NCBI RefSeq assembly: GCF_008727735.1
Contig: NZ_CP044227.1
Location: 1,116,001 to 1,180,000, forward strand
Length of the DNA stretch: 64,000 bases
Direction of reading: 5' to 3'
Source of the DNA: Flintibacter sp. KGMB00164
GTDB lineage: Bacteria; Bacillota; Clostridia; Oscillospirales; Oscillospiraceae
This document shows, piece after piece, positions 43,530 through 53,043 of the stretch (the first letter of the stretch is position 1; each line of letters opens with the position of its first letter). The position numbers were made by a program, and so were the translations under genes. Below the pieces are notes generated by a model. The model saw nothing but the letters and a program-made list of their open reading frames with translations. It ran no database searches and had not been told where the DNA came from.

Positions 43530-45182
43530 TTACTTCTTCTGCACGTACTTCAAGCAGTCCAGGGTCACGGCGACCAGAATGATGATGCCGGAGAAAACGA
43601 ACTGCAGGTTGGTGTCGATACCCAGAATAGTCAGGGAGTAGGTCAGAGCGGTGAAGATGAACACGCCCACGACCACGCCGGAGATCTTACCGATACCGCC
43701 GGTGAAGGAGATACCACCGACCACGCAGGCGGCGATGGCGTCCATTTCCCAGCCCTGGCCGTAAGCGGCGGAGCCAGAACCCACCATGCGGATACACTCC
43801 AGCCAAGAGCCGAAGCCATACAGGATACCAGCCATCACGAAGGCACCCACGGTGACCAGGAACACGGAGATACCGGATACGGAAGCGGCCTCAGGGTTGC
43901 CGCCTACGGCGTACAGGTTCTTACCAAAGGTGGTCTTGTTCCAGATGAACCACACAATAATAATGGCAGCCACGGCCCACAGAATGATGGTGGGGAACTT
44001 GCCGATGCGGGGGATAATCATGCTGGGGATGCTGGGATCAATGGCACCGAAGGAGACACCCTTGGTGGAGTAGGTGACCAGACCGAAGATGACCAGCATG
44101 TTGGCCATGGTGGAGATGAAGGGGTGCATCTTGAACTTTGCGGTGAAGAAGCCGGCGATGGTGGTGAAGATGGTGCACAGCACGATACAAACCACCAGAG
44201 CCAGAAGGATGCGGGCCACCACAGGCAGTCCGGTAAAGTCAAAGATATGACCAAACACAGAGCCGGTGTTGATGCCCTGGTGCATGATGATAGTGGCGGC
44301 CGTCATGCCCATACCAACCATACGGCCGATGGACAGGTCGGTGCCGGCCAGCAGGATCAGGCCGGCCACGCCGAGAGCCAGGAACATTCTGGGAGAGGCC
44401 TGCTGAAGGATGTTCAGCACGTTGTTCATCGTCAGCAGCTGAGTGTTCTTGACGATGGGGGTGATGATACAAAGGGCGATGAAGATGACAATGATGGCAA
44501 GATATAGGCCGTTTTTCAGGAAGAAGTCCCGCTTATTGAAAGTGTACTTATAGTTCTCCCACTTCTGGGCCATGGTCTCGCCGAAGGTGAACTTGGACAT
44601 GCGGAGCATGTCGATCAGGTGATACTTGTAATCGAACGCAGCGTGCTGCCGATCCTTGACCTGCTGGAGGTCCTTGGCCAGGGTCATCTTGGCGTCGAAG
44701 AGACGGTTTTTGTGAACGTACTTCTCGTCCTTGATTTCGTGCTGGTCAGTGAGCTTGGACAGGGTGGCCTGATGCTCCTTGTTGAGCTCAGCCACAGCGG
44801 CCTGGTACTTCTCCTGAGCGGCGACTTTTTCATTGCGGCAGCTGGCCAGCAGGGGCTGGTAGTACTCTGCGTCGTAATGGGCCTTCAGGTAGCTCTCCGC
44901 GTCAGCAATCAGCTTGGAGATCTCGGCCTTGTTCTGGTTCTCTACCGCCTTGGCTGCTTCCAGCTCTTTCTTCAGCTGAGCAGCGCGGGCTTCCTTCTCC
45001 TGAGCGGTATAGATGCGATCCCGCTTCAGGTTATCCAGTGTGCTCTGGATGTCAATGACTCTGTCGGTGCCGTCCACCCGCAGAGCATCAATTTTCGCTT
45101 GGATGCCGCCGACGTATTCGTCGATGGGCTGGCGCAGCTTCAGTTCCTGCTCCGCCGTAAGAATCTTGTTTTCTGTTGCCAT
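43530..45182 (-). CDS. mglC: Sugar ABC transporter permease (MglC-like) with long coiled-coil N-terminus
   Basis: A 550-residue protein. Residues ~215-550 form a BPD_transp_2 permease with 8-10 helices (ILLAGTDLSIGRMVGMG, NPEAASVSGISVF, ACVVGGISFTGGIGK), as in MglC/RbsC, which are normally ~330 residues. Residues 1-~210 are a hydrophilic, Lys/Glu/Gln-rich stretch with heptad-like patterns, expected to be a long cytoplasmic coiled coil. The start ATG 45182 has GGGAG 9 bases upstream, so the extension is translated from a proper site. It ends the operon mglB-mglA-mglC, 15 bases after mglA. Galactose or methyl-galactoside as substrate is inferred. Confidence 0.87.
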   Translation of the reverse strand: MATENKILTAEQELKLRQPIDEYVGGIQAKIDALRVDGTDRVIDIQSTLDNLKRDRIYTAQEKEARAAQLKKELEAAKAVENQNKAEISKLIADAESYLKAHYDAEYYQPLLASCRNEKVAAQEKYQAAVAELNKEHQATLSKLTDQHEIKDEKYVHKNRLFDAKMTLAKDLQQVKDRQHAAFDYKYHLIDMLRMSKFTFGETMAQKWENYKYTFNKRDFFLKNGLYLAIIVIFIALCIITPIVKNTQLLTMNNVLNILQQASPRMFLALGVAGLILLAGTDLSIGRMVGMGMTAATIIMHQGINTGSVFGHIFDFTGLPVVARILLALVVCIVLCTIFTTIAGFFTAKFKMHPFISTMANMLVIFGLVTYSTKGVSFGAIDPSIPSMIIPRIGKFPTIILWAVAAIIIVWFIWNKTTFGKNLYAVGGNPEAASVSGISVFLVTVGAFVMAGILYGFGSWLECIRMVGSGSAAYGQGWEMDAIAACVVGGISFTGGIGKISGVVVGVFIFTALTYSLTILGIDTNLQFVFSGIIILVAVTLDCLKYVQKK

Positions 45183-45197
45183 ATGCAATATCTCCCG

Positions 45198-46706
45198 TTA
45201 TAGGTATTTTGCACTGAGCCGCAAAAGCTCTTCCTGATTGGTCTCCTTAGTGTTTACAATGCCGGAGAGATGTCCGTTGGACATAACGCCGATGCGGTTG
45301 GTGATACCCAGGATCTCGGGCATCTCCGAGGAGACTACGATGATGGTCTTGCCCTGTTTAGCCATTTTGATGATCAAGTCATAGATCTCATACTTGGCAC
45401 CTACGTCAATACCGCGGGTGGGCTCATCCATCATAAAGACCTGGGGTTCCCGCTCCAGCCACTTACCAAAGATGACCTTCTGCTGGTTGCCGCCGGAGAG
45501 GCTGGAGATCATATCGTCCGGTCCCATACACTTGGTGTGCATGATCTTGATCTCCTTGTTGGTGGCTTTGACCATCTTGGGATTGGACAGGGCCAGACCG
45601 GCCTTGTATTGATTCAGGTTTGCAATGGTGGTATTGAAGGTGAGGTCGCACTTAAGGAAAAGACCGTTGGCCTTACGTTCCTCGGTGATCATAGCGAACC
45701 CGTGTTCAATGGCCTCCTTTGCGTTGCTGAAGTTCATCAGACGGTTTTTAAAGTAAACGCGGCCCGCTGCACGGGTACGCACGCCGAAGATGGTCTCCAG
45801 CAGCTCGGTACGGCCGGCGCCTACCAGGCCATACAGGCCAAAAATTTCGCCTTCCTTTACATCGAAGGTCACGTCCTGCAAATGAGGGGCATACTTGGTG
45901 GAGAGGTGCTGGACGGACAAAATCGTATCGCCCGGCGTGTTGTCCACCGGAGGGAAGCGGCTCTCCAGGGAGCGGCCCACCATGGCGGAGATCAACTCGT
46001 TCATGTTGGTGTCCTTGGAATTCTTGGTCATGACCAGATTGCCGTCCCGCAAAACAGAGATCTCATCGCAGATTTCAAAGATCTCATCCATCTTGTGGGA
46101 GATGTAGATCAGGGAGATACCCTGAGACTTCAGCATCCGCATCATTTCAAACAGCTTATCGACCTCCTGAACCGTCAGGGAGGAGGTGGGCTCGTCCAAA
46201 ACGATGACCTGGGAGTTGTAGGAGATTGCCTTGGCAATCTCACACATCTGCCGCTGAGAAACGGACATGTTCCGCATGGGCTGGGTGAGGTTCACCGTCA
46301 TGCCAAGCTTACGGAACAGCTCGGAAGCTTTCTTCTTCATTCCGCCCTCATCCACTACGCCCAGCGAATTGGTGGGGTAGCGGCCCAGGAACAGGTTGTC
46401 GATGACATTCCGTTCCAGGCACTGGTTCAGCTCCTGGTGAACCATGGCGATTCCATTTTCCAAGGCGTCCTTGGGGCCGGAAAAACTGATTTCCTTGCCG
46501 TTTAAGTAAATTTTTCCCTCGTCCTTCTGATAGGTGCCGAACAGGCATTTCATCATCGTCGATTTACCGGCGCCGTTTTCACCCATCAATCCCATTACGG
46601 TTCCCCGTTTGATGTCCAGATTGATGTGGTCGAGCACCCGGTTACGACCGAAAGACTTGCTCATACCTCGTATTGACAGGACAATATCGTCTTTCGCATC
46701 TGCCAT
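45198..46706 (-). CDS. mglA: Sugar ABC transporter ATP-binding protein (MglA-like)
   Basis: A 502-residue double ATPase. The N-terminal domain has Walker A GENGAGKST, signature MSVSQRQMCEIAKA and Walker B VIVLDEPTSSL. The C-terminal domain has a degenerate Walker A (GLVGAGRTEL), signature SLSGGNQQKVIFGKW and VFMMDEPTRGIDVG, the usual asymmetry of MglA/RbsA proteins. It energises the permease encoded next. Confidence 0.94.
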   Translation of the reverse strand: MADAKDDIVLSIRGMSKSFGRNRVLDHINLDIKRGTVMGLMGENGAGKSTMMKCLFGTYQKDEGKIYLNGKEISFSGPKDALENGIAMVHQELNQCLERNVIDNLFLGRYPTNSLGVVDEGGMKKKASELFRKLGMTVNLTQPMRNMSVSQRQMCEIAKAISYNSQVIVLDEPTSSLTVQEVDKLFEMMRMLKSQGISLIYISHKMDEIFEICDEISVLRDGNLVMTKNSKDTNMNELISAMVGRSLESRFPPVDNTPGDTILSVQHLSTKYAPHLQDVTFDVKEGEIFGLYGLVGAGRTELLETIFGVRTRAAGRVYFKNRLMNFSNAKEAIEHGFAMITEERKANGLFLKCDLTFNTTIANLNQYKAGLALSNPKMVKATNKEIKIMHTKCMGPDDMISSLSGGNQQKVIFGKWLEREPQVFMMDEPTRGIDVGAKYEIYDLIIKMAKQGKTIIVVSSEMPEILGITNRIGVMSNGHLSGIVNTKETNQEELLRLSAKYL

Positions 46707-46782
46707 TCTCGTTACTCCTGTTTAAACATATTAGCAGTTTCAGCGAAAAATCTGATTCTGCCGAATGGTTCGTTTCAAAGTC

Positions 46783-46856
46783 GCTATTAGGGAGAAGGGT
46801 TCCCGCCGGACGGAGAGTGCTTTCTCCCGAACGGAGAATTCCTTCTCCCTAATAGC
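46783..46856 (-). repeat. Long inverted repeat between mglB and mglA
   Basis: A perfect 16-base-pair stem (46783-46798 with 46841-46856) encloses an inner GGAGA/TCTCC hairpin. It lies in the ~200-base gap between the binding-protein gene and the ATPase gene. No strong T-run follows, so it may stabilise the mglB mRNA or reduce read-through. Confidence 0.8.
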
Positions 46857-46907
46857 TAATGGTTACATGTTCTTAATAAAGATGGACAAATCGTCCATGC
46901 CGCTGAA

Positions 46908-48200
46908 TTACTGGTTCAGCAGAGCGGTGTAAGAAGCAGCGTTGTCGGTCTTCACCATGTTGATGGCGAAAGCGTCATAAGCGCTGGGGTTGGACAGACG
47001 GTTGGTGATGTTGGACTCGGTCTGGCCGTCGCCGTCCACGTACTCGACCTTCAGGTTCAGCAGGTCGTCATACTTCTGCAGCAGGGGCTTGTAAGTGGAG
47101 CCCAGGAAGTTATCGGCGGCGTTATAGGTGTTCAGCCACACGGACTTCTCGGGGTGAGCGGTAGCATCCAGCTGGTTGGAAACGGGAGCGTAGGTCACAG
47201 TGGAGTCCAGGAAGTCCTTGTAGTTCTCAGCGGTGACAGCCACGTTCAGAGCGTAGTAGGAGCGCTCCTCAGCCACGTACTTGTACACGTCGGAGCTGAG
47301 CACGTTGCCGGCGTCATCCTCGGTGCCGATACCGGTGTCGATGTCCACACCGTCCAGAGCGTTACGCAGGACGCGCAGGGTCAGGTAAGCCTGAACGTCA
47401 GCGTGCTGGCTGATGGTGCCGCCGTAACCTTCCGCGATAGCGGCAACGGCGTCGGAGTTGGCGTCATAGCCGAAGGTGGGAACCTTGTTCTCCTTGGACC
47501 AAGCGTTGAACATGGACATGCCCATGCCGTCGTTGTTGGAAGCGATGATGTCGATCTGCTCACCGAAGGAAGCGGACCAGGTGCCGATGGCGTTACCGGC
47601 GGTGGCGGCGTCCCAAGTGGCGCCGGCGGAGTTCTTCATCTCCTGAGAGGCCAGCTCACGCACGGTGTAGGTCTTGCCGTCGACCTCGATGGTGCCGTCC
47701 TTAACAGCAGTAGCGGTGCCGTCCACGTTGGTGCCGACGGGGGAGCTGTCGGTGGCGCCGTCCTTCTCAACGGCAGTGCCCAGAGCGTTACGCACGCCGC
47801 GGGTACGGGCGATGGAGTCGTTGTGGCCGATATCGCCGATGGCCAGCACGTAGCCGATCACGCCGTCGCCGTTGCGGTCGATCTCAACGCCGTCTTTGAT
47901 GGCCTTCTCGATGTATTCCTTGATCATCTGGCCCTGGAGCTCAGCGCCCTGGTTGGCGTCGAAGCCCACGTAGTAGGTCTTGTCGTTGAACTGCAGAGCG
48001 TTCATGTCCAGCTCGCCGGTGGAGCTATTGGAGGGCTGGCGGTTGTACCAGACAACGGGCTTGTCCTTGTTGGCTACGGTGGTGCTGTCGCCGCCGCTGC
48101 CGGAGCCGGAACCAGAGGCGGAGCTGCCGCCGCTGCTGCCGCAGGCAGCCAGGCCAAGAACCATAGTAGCAGCCAGGGTCAGTGCAAGAGCTTTCTTCAT
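46908..48200 (-). CDS. mglB: Galactose/methyl-galactoside-type sugar-binding lipoprotein
   Basis: A 430-residue solute-binding lipoprotein (signal with lipobox GLAAC, lipid Cys20; Gly/Ser-rich linker to ~45). The mature part has the type I periplasmic-binding fold, with DIIASNNDGMGMSMFNAWSKE and VPTFGYDANSDAVAAI matching MglB. There is an Ala/Gly-rich insertion (ATDSSPVGTNVDGTATAVKDG). It should bring sugar to MglAC. Its high codon bias and the stem-loop after it fit high expression of the binding protein. Confidence 0.92.
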   Translation of the reverse strand: MKKALALTLAATMVLGLAACGSSGGSSASGSGSGSGGDSTTVANKDKPVVWYNRQPSNSSTGELDMNALQFNDKTYYVGFDANQGAELQGQMIKEYIEKAIKDGVEIDRNGDGVIGYVLAIGDIGHNDSIARTRGVRNALGTAVEKDGATDSSPVGTNVDGTATAVKDGTIEVDGKTYTVRELASQEMKNSAGATWDAATAGNAIGTWSASFGEQIDIIASNNDGMGMSMFNAWSKENKVPTFGYDANSDAVAAIAEGYGGTISQHADVQAYLTLRVLRNALDGVDIDTGIGTEDDAGNVLSSDVYKYVAEERSYYALNVAVTAENYKDFLDSTVTYAPVSNQLDATAHPEKSVWLNTYNAADNFLGSTYKPLLQKYDDLLNLKVEYVDGDGQTESNITNRLSNPSAYDAFAINMVKTDNAASYTALLNQ

Positions 48201-48293
48201 AATGATTCTCCTTTTCTGTGTAAATTGTACAGAGTCTTTCCTGTTGACTCCATCTCACATGTTTAATTTTATTAAAAGACAACTGGAAAAACA

Positions 48294-48322
48294 AGTATAA
48301 ATTTCACCGAAAGAAGGGTAAA
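48294..48322 (-). promoter_or_regulatory. Candidate promoter of mglBAC
   Basis: On the minus strand TTTACC (plus 48317-48322), 17 bases, TATACT (plus 48294-48299). The 176-base gap after the upstream lipoprotein gene is A+T rich; other weak boxes are possible. Confidence 0.4.
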
Positions 48323-48376
48323 AAATTATGCCAATACAACAATGTGCCAAAACATAATGAAAAGAAATTGTGCATT

Positions 48377-49357
48377 TTACTCAACAGTTCGCTGCTCAAA
48401 AGCGAACAACGCTTTTTGGCTGTCCATGGTAAACAGGTTGCGTCGATCCACGATTTTGGTAGAAGTATCCACCGTGCGCTCCAGAGAGGAGCCTTGGCCG
48501 GAGAGCAGTTTATAAGCACTTTCCACCCCTAAATAGCCCATAGCGTAGGGATTTTGAACAATCAGAGCATCAACGCTGCCCTCCTGAAGCCCGTCCACTG
48601 TGGCGACGTTGGAGTCAAAGCCCACCAGAAATACGTCCTCGGAGAGACCAAGAGACTCCACCGCATTGGCAGCACCCACGCTGGTGGGTTCGTTGAAAGC
48701 CAGCAGGACGTTGATCTGCGGATATTTTTCCAAAAGTGCGGTGGTGTCGGATTGGGCGTGGCTGGCCTCAGCCAGCGTGTTGACGATCCCGACGATCTCC
48801 GCCCGGCCGCTCTGGGTGAAGGTGTCCACTGCGCCCTGTTCCCGTTCCTGGCCGTTGGCGCTGCTGATATCATAGTTGATGATGCCAACCTTGAGGGGGC
48901 CGCTGATCCGGTCCAGGGCCGATTGGGCAGCCATCTGTCCGGCGGCGTAGTTGTCCGTACCGATGTAAGTGCTTACCGCGCTGGAAGCTACGTTGCTGTC
49001 GATGGCTACGATCTGGACCCCTGCCTGGGCGGCAGCGTCAATGGCGGCGGCGTTGTTCTCGTAGTCAATGGCGGAGAAGACCAGGGCTTCCGCGCCCGCT
49101 TCCACTGCATTGGCCACCATTTGGTTTTGGGTTTCGTAGTCCTCCTCGGTTTTGGGACCGGTGATGGTGAGTTCCAAGTTATATTCTGTGGCGGCGGCCT
49201 CTGCTCCGGCAAAGACGGAGAGCCAGAACTCAGTCTGGGTGGACTTGGCGACAATGGCCACCGTGTGCTGGGAGGAGGGAGCGATGCTTGCGGTGCAGCC
49301 GCACAGTAGGGAAAGAGTCAGCGCCGCGCTCAGAGCGGCCCATTTATTTTGCTTCAT
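48377..49357 (-). CDS. Second sugar-binding lipoprotein, coupled to YesM-type kinase
   Basis: A 326-residue lipoprotein (lipobox LLCGC, Cys21) with the Peripla_BP_4 fold: HTVAIVAKSTQTEFWLSVFAGAEAAA at the start, AIDSNVASSAVSTYIGTDN in the middle and FLVGFDSNVATVDGLQEG at the end. Its gene overlaps the stop of the sensor kinase by 14 bases and precedes mglBAC, so it may serve as an extracytoplasmic sensor partner of the kinase rather than as a second transport protein. This role is inferred from gene order. Confidence 0.87.
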   Translation of the reverse strand: MKQNKWAALSAALTLSLLCGCTASIAPSSQHTVAIVAKSTQTEFWLSVFAGAEAAATEYNLELTITGPKTEEDYETQNQMVANAVEAGAEALVFSAIDYENNAAAIDAAAQAGVQIVAIDSNVASSAVSTYIGTDNYAAGQMAAQSALDRISGPLKVGIINYDISSANGQEREQGAVDTFTQSGRAEIVGIVNTLAEASHAQSDTTALLEKYPQINVLLAFNEPTSVGAANAVESLGLSEDVFLVGFDSNVATVDGLQEGSVDALIVQNPYAMGYLGVESAYKLLSGQGSSLERTVDTSTKIVDRRNLFTMDSQKALFAFEQRTVE

Positions 49358-51062
49358 AGTTTCCCTCCTGTATCTTGGGCATGCGGATCTCTACACAGGT
49401 ACCCACATCCAGCTCACTGGTGATATGAAGACCGTATTGTTTGCCAAAGTAGATTTTCAGACGGTCGTTGACATTCTTGATTCCAATGCCGGTGCGGTCC
49501 TTGGGGCCGTGCCGGAGAATGGAGTCGATCTGCTCGGGACTCATGCCCACACCGTTATCCTGAACGGAGAACACAATGTCCTCTCCATCCTGCCGTACCT
49601 GTACGAGGATGACTCCTTCGTCCACCAGCAGATCCAGACCGTGGTTAATGGCATTTTCAATGATGGGCTGGAGGGTGATCTTATTGCAGTAGTAATCCAG
49701 ACAATCCGGGTCCACATCAAACTGATAGGTGAACTGGTTTTTATAGCGATATTTTTGAATTTGCAGGTAGCTCTCGGCGTGTTCGATCTCTTTGGAGATG
49801 GGGATCAGCTCGTGTCCCTTGCTGATGCTGATCCGGAACAGCCGGGCCAGGGCGTGGACCATTTTTACCGCATCGGCGTTGCGTCCCTGCTCACACATCC
49901 AGGCAATGGAATCCAGCGTGTTGTATAAAAAGTGTGGGTTGATCTGGGCCTGGAGGGCTTTCAGCTCTGTTTTGCGCAGGTTGACCTCCTCCTCACGCAC
50001 GGTGGACATGAGCTGCTGAATGCGCAGCACCATGTGGCCGAAGGAGTCGGACAATTCCCGCACCTCCCGGGTGCCGCCCACAGGCCGGTAGGTAAAGTGG
50101 TCGGCGTCAGCCTCAAAGCTCTCCATGGCGGAAGCCAGTCCGCGCAGGGGGCGGTCCAGCAGACGGGAGAGCAGCCAGCTGGTGAGCAGAGCGGAAACCA
50201 GCACGACCACTGCAAGCATGGCGGACAGACGGATCATATCCCGCACATTGCGGTTGACCAACTCGTCAACATAGCTGACGCCCACAATGCGCCAATCGCT
50301 GCCCGCTACACTGGTCAGACAGTAGATGACCGTATCGTCCACATAGGTGCCGTCCCTCAGGGCGGAGAGCGCCTCGGTATCTTCCGATTTCAGGCCCGCG
50401 TACAGCAGCTGCTGCTGGGGGTGATAGATGATGTTGCCGTCCCGGTCGATGAGAAAGCAGTAGCCCCGCTGACCGATGCTTACATTATTAATGTAACTGG
50501 AGATGCTGGAAAAGCTCAGGTCCAGAGAGACCCAGGCGGCTTCGCCGCCCTGGTCCAGGGGAGCGGTCATGGTGACCACCCAGGGGTAGTAACTCTCAAA
50601 AATAGTCTCCACGTGGGGAGCGGTCATGTAGGCAGTTTGAGAGTTGAGCGCCTTTTCCAGGTTAAAGGAGAGATTCTGGTAGATGTTCTCCTTTGGCTGT
50701 CGGCCGGGAGACCAGCAGTCCAACAGGGTCCCTTGGGCGGAATAGCTGGTGACAGCCACCACGTCGGGGCGGAACTCCAGAAATGCGGCCAGCAGTTCAT
50801 CCCGGTCGCTCTCATGCTCCAGCATGGACTGCTTGACAAGGGTCATGGCCTGGTCCATGTCTTGCAGATAGTTGCCCACCGTGTTGGATACCTGGGAAAC
50901 TGCCTGGGCGCTGCTGGTGCGGGCGCTCTGAACCATGGCGCTGCGGTAGCGGTCTAAAAACAGAAAGATACAGCAGCACAGGATGATGGCTACCACACCC
51001 ACTACCATGGAGACCAGAATAGTGGTAATTCGTACTCCGGTGCGGGGAGCGTTCTGTTTCAA
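49344..51062 (-). CDS. YesM-type sensor histidine kinase
   Basis: A 572-residue membrane kinase. A first helix (~14-36), an extracellular dCache-like sensor (~40-285), a second helix (~287-308), a HAMP region, and the His_kinase domain with the phosphorylated His in INPHFLYNTLDSIAWM near residue 375. The HATPase motif reads QPIIENAINHGL, with the later DNGVGM and GIGIKNVNDRL. It overlaps the YesN-type regulator (ATGA) and the binding protein gene, giving a compact sugar-sensing unit. Confidence 0.93.
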   Translation of the reverse strand: MKQNAPRTGVRITTILVSMVVGVVAIILCCCIFLFLDRYRSAMVQSARTSSAQAVSQVSNTVGNYLQDMDQAMTLVKQSMLEHESDRDELLAAFLEFRPDVVAVTSYSAQGTLLDCWSPGRQPKENIYQNLSFNLEKALNSQTAYMTAPHVETIFESYYPWVVTMTAPLDQGGEAAWVSLDLSFSSISSYINNVSIGQRGYCFLIDRDGNIIYHPQQQLLYAGLKSEDTEALSALRDGTYVDDTVIYCLTSVAGSDWRIVGVSYVDELVNRNVRDMIRLSAMLAVVVLVSALLTSWLLSRLLDRPLRGLASAMESFEADADHFTYRPVGGTREVRELSDSFGHMVLRIQQLMSTVREEEVNLRKTELKALQAQINPHFLYNTLDSIAWMCEQGRNADAVKMVHALARLFRISISKGHELIPISKEIEHAESYLQIQKYRYKNQFTYQFDVDPDCLDYYCNKITLQPIIENAINHGLDLLVDEGVILVQVRQDGEDIVFSVQDNGVGMSPEQIDSILRHGPKDRTGIGIKNVNDRLKIYFGKQYGLHITSELDVGTCVEIRMPKIQEGNYEAK

Positions 51063-52336
51063 GAGGGCTCACCCGCCTTTTCCAGGTCCAGGCGGCGGCG
51101 CATGGCGTTGGGGGACTCGCCGCAGTACTTTTTAAAGCAGTAGCTGAAGTAGTGCTGATCGGTGTAGCCGCACCGCTGGGCAATCTCCTGGATTTTCAGG
51201 GAGGAGGTGCTCAGCAGATCCCGGGCGGCCTCCATGCGCTTGCGGATGAGGATGTTGATAAAGGTCTCACCGGCGTACTTTTTGATGCAGGCGCTGAGAT
51301 GGTTGGGGCTGACGTCCAGCATCCCGCTCAGCGACACCAGAGAGAGGTCCGCATCCATATAATATTGGTCCAGAGTATCCAGCGCCCGCTTGCACAGCAG
51401 ATTGCCCCCTTTGACGGCGGGGGCCAGGTCGCTGATAAACTGAGCGCCGGCTTCCGTCTTATCCCCTTGGCGCAGAGCTTCCATGGCTTCCCGGTAGGCG
51501 TCATGCAGTGCGGAGAGGGAGTTGGCGGGACGGCTCACGCCGATGCGGCAGCGCTTGCCCAGAACACGGGAGGCCATCTGGGGGATCTCATCGGCCAGGA
51601 TGTGCAGGTACTCCTCGAAATCGGAGGGGTTGCCCAGCAGCACTGAGATGACCTTGCCGGAGGCAAAAAAGCTGGAGCCGCGGAGATATTTTTCCGAGAG
51701 GGTATGCACCGAGGACGGAAAGGAGGGGTCTGTGCAGTTGGAGCCGTCCTCGTTGAGCAGGATGGATACCATGACCGTATAGTAGGGATGGTCATCGGCA
51801 TCCCGCAGTAGGCCGCACTGCCGGGCCAGAGCCTCGGCCTGGGCCGCGCCGTCCGGGTCTGGATAGTCGTCCAGAACCAGAGGCATAAGAAAGGCGGCCC
51901 GCAGGTCCTGTTCGTCTGCGCGGGGAACCGCCTGACGAAAGAGTGCGAACTGGGCATCGATCTTTTGGCGGATGTTGCGCAGCTCTGCGCCCAGGCCTTC
52001 CAGAGTCAGCGGCTTGAGCATATAGCTGATGATGTTATACTGGATGGCCTGCTTGGCGTACTCAAAGTCGTCGTAGCCGCTGAGAAAGGCGATGTTGGTG
52101 GCGGGGCGGATCTCACGCACCTGCCGCGCCAGTTCGATGCCGGAGATAAAGGGCATGCGGATGTCGGTCAGCAGCAGGTCGGGTTCGTGTTTTTCTACCA
52201 GCTGGAGGGCGTCCAGACCGTTGCTGGCATTTCCCACCAGGCAAAACCCGTAGTCTTCCCAGGGAATCATGGTACATACGGCTTCCCGAAGTTCATCCTC
52301 GTCATCGGCGACGATCACAGTGTAGAGTGCGGCCAT
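51059..52336 (-). CDS. YesN-type AraC-family response regulator
   Basis: A 425-residue regulator. The receiver domain (1-~120) has the acidic pair ADDEDE, the phospho-acceptor Asp in LLTDIRMP and Lys in YMLKPL. A middle region follows, then two AraC helix-turn-helix motifs at the end (ISLSGMLDVSPNHLSACIKKYAGETF-like, and IAQRCGYTDQHYFSYCFKKYCGESPNAMR). It should activate the sugar transporter operon downstream when phosphorylated by the YesM-type kinase. ATG 52336 is 9 bases from AAAGGA; an ATG at 52342 is closer and also possible. Confidence 0.92.
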   Translation of the reverse strand: MAALYTVIVADDEDELREAVCTMIPWEDYGFCLVGNASNGLDALQLVEKHEPDLLLTDIRMPFISGIELARQVREIRPATNIAFLSGYDDFEYAKQAIQYNIISYMLKPLTLEGLGAELRNIRQKIDAQFALFRQAVPRADEQDLRAAFLMPLVLDDYPDPDGAAQAEALARQCGLLRDADDHPYYTVMVSILLNEDGSNCTDPSFPSSVHTLSEKYLRGSSFFASGKVISVLLGNPSDFEEYLHILADEIPQMASRVLGKRCRIGVSRPANSLSALHDAYREAMEALRQGDKTEAGAQFISDLAPAVKGGNLLCKRALDTLDQYYMDADLSLVSLSGMLDVSPNHLSACIKKYAGETFINILIRKRMEAARDLLSTSSLKIQEIAQRCGYTDQHYFSYCFKKYCGESPNAMRRRLDLEKAGEPS

Positions 52337-52421
52337 TTTCATCGATCCTTTCTGTTGTGGGGAAATGGGAAGTCAGCGGCTCCGCTGTTTTAATAAAGGT
52401 GTAGTGGGCGGCCTGAGGCGT

Positions 52422-52994
52422 TTAATTTCCGCTTTGGCTGCCAGAGCCGGTCCGGGTCAAATTGAGCCCATGCTCTCCAATCTCAAGAGAGCCGTCTTTC
52501 AGGGAGATAAAGGGAGAGAATTCCACCGTATCCCCTTGATAGGTAAGCTGTATGGTAGCGTCAGAGAAAATATCGCTGACGTTGCACTGAATGATAAAAG
52601 GTTCACAATCGGGGTCGTGATAGAACAGGGTGCGTTCGGAGGTCTCCAGGTCATTTTTATAGAGGGAGAGCTCCATGCCGGAATAACGGGGGATCACCAG
52701 ATAGTAATCGCCGGAGGAGAGGTAGTGGACCGGGATGTCTTCGCTGTCCAGATATTGCTGGACGTAGTAGTCCAGATTTTCAATCTGCTGATAACCCAGA
52801 TGGGCCACAGCATAGCTTTGCCCGTCGGAAAAGGGGATGGCGTCCTGTTTGCTGCTCTCGCTCTGGGAGGACGGATGAGAGGAGCTAGAGGGAGCAGAAC
52901 TTGGGGTGCTGGAAGAGCCGGGATTGGTGCTTGTGCAGCCGACCAGCAGAAGTCCGGAAAGAAGAACGGCTGTGAAGGAAAGATTCCATTTCAT
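52422..52994 (-). CDS. Ser-rich lipoprotein of unknown function
   Basis: A 190-residue secreted lipoprotein with lipobox LLLVGC (Cys20), followed by a ~30-residue Ser/Pro-rich linker and a small domain of alternating strands (HYLSSGDYYLVIP, CEPFIIQCNVSDIF). No family is recognised. ATG 52994 follows GAGGT. Its leader holds a strong hairpin with a short T-run. It lies 85 bases ahead of the YesN-type gene on the same strand and might be part of that transcript. Confidence 0.75.
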   Translation of the reverse strand: MKWNLSFTAVLLSGLLLVGCTSTNPGSSSTPSSAPSSSSHPSSQSESSKQDAIPFSDGQSYAVAHLGYQQIENLDYYVQQYLDSEDIPVHYLSSGDYYLVIPRYSGMELSLYKNDLETSERTLFYHDPDCEPFIIQCNVSDIFSDATIQLTYQGDTVEFSPFISLKDGSLEIGEHGLNLTRTGSGSQSGN

Positions 52995-53043
52995 ATGCGG
53001 TACCTCATAGTATTTGGGCGGAAAAGCCCCTTGTGGAAGGAAA

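Noticed and set aside
44600-45182. Separate gene for the coiled-coil part of the MglC-like protein
   Set aside because: The frame is continuous with the permease and there is no stop codon or second ribosome-binding site clearly placed at the junction.
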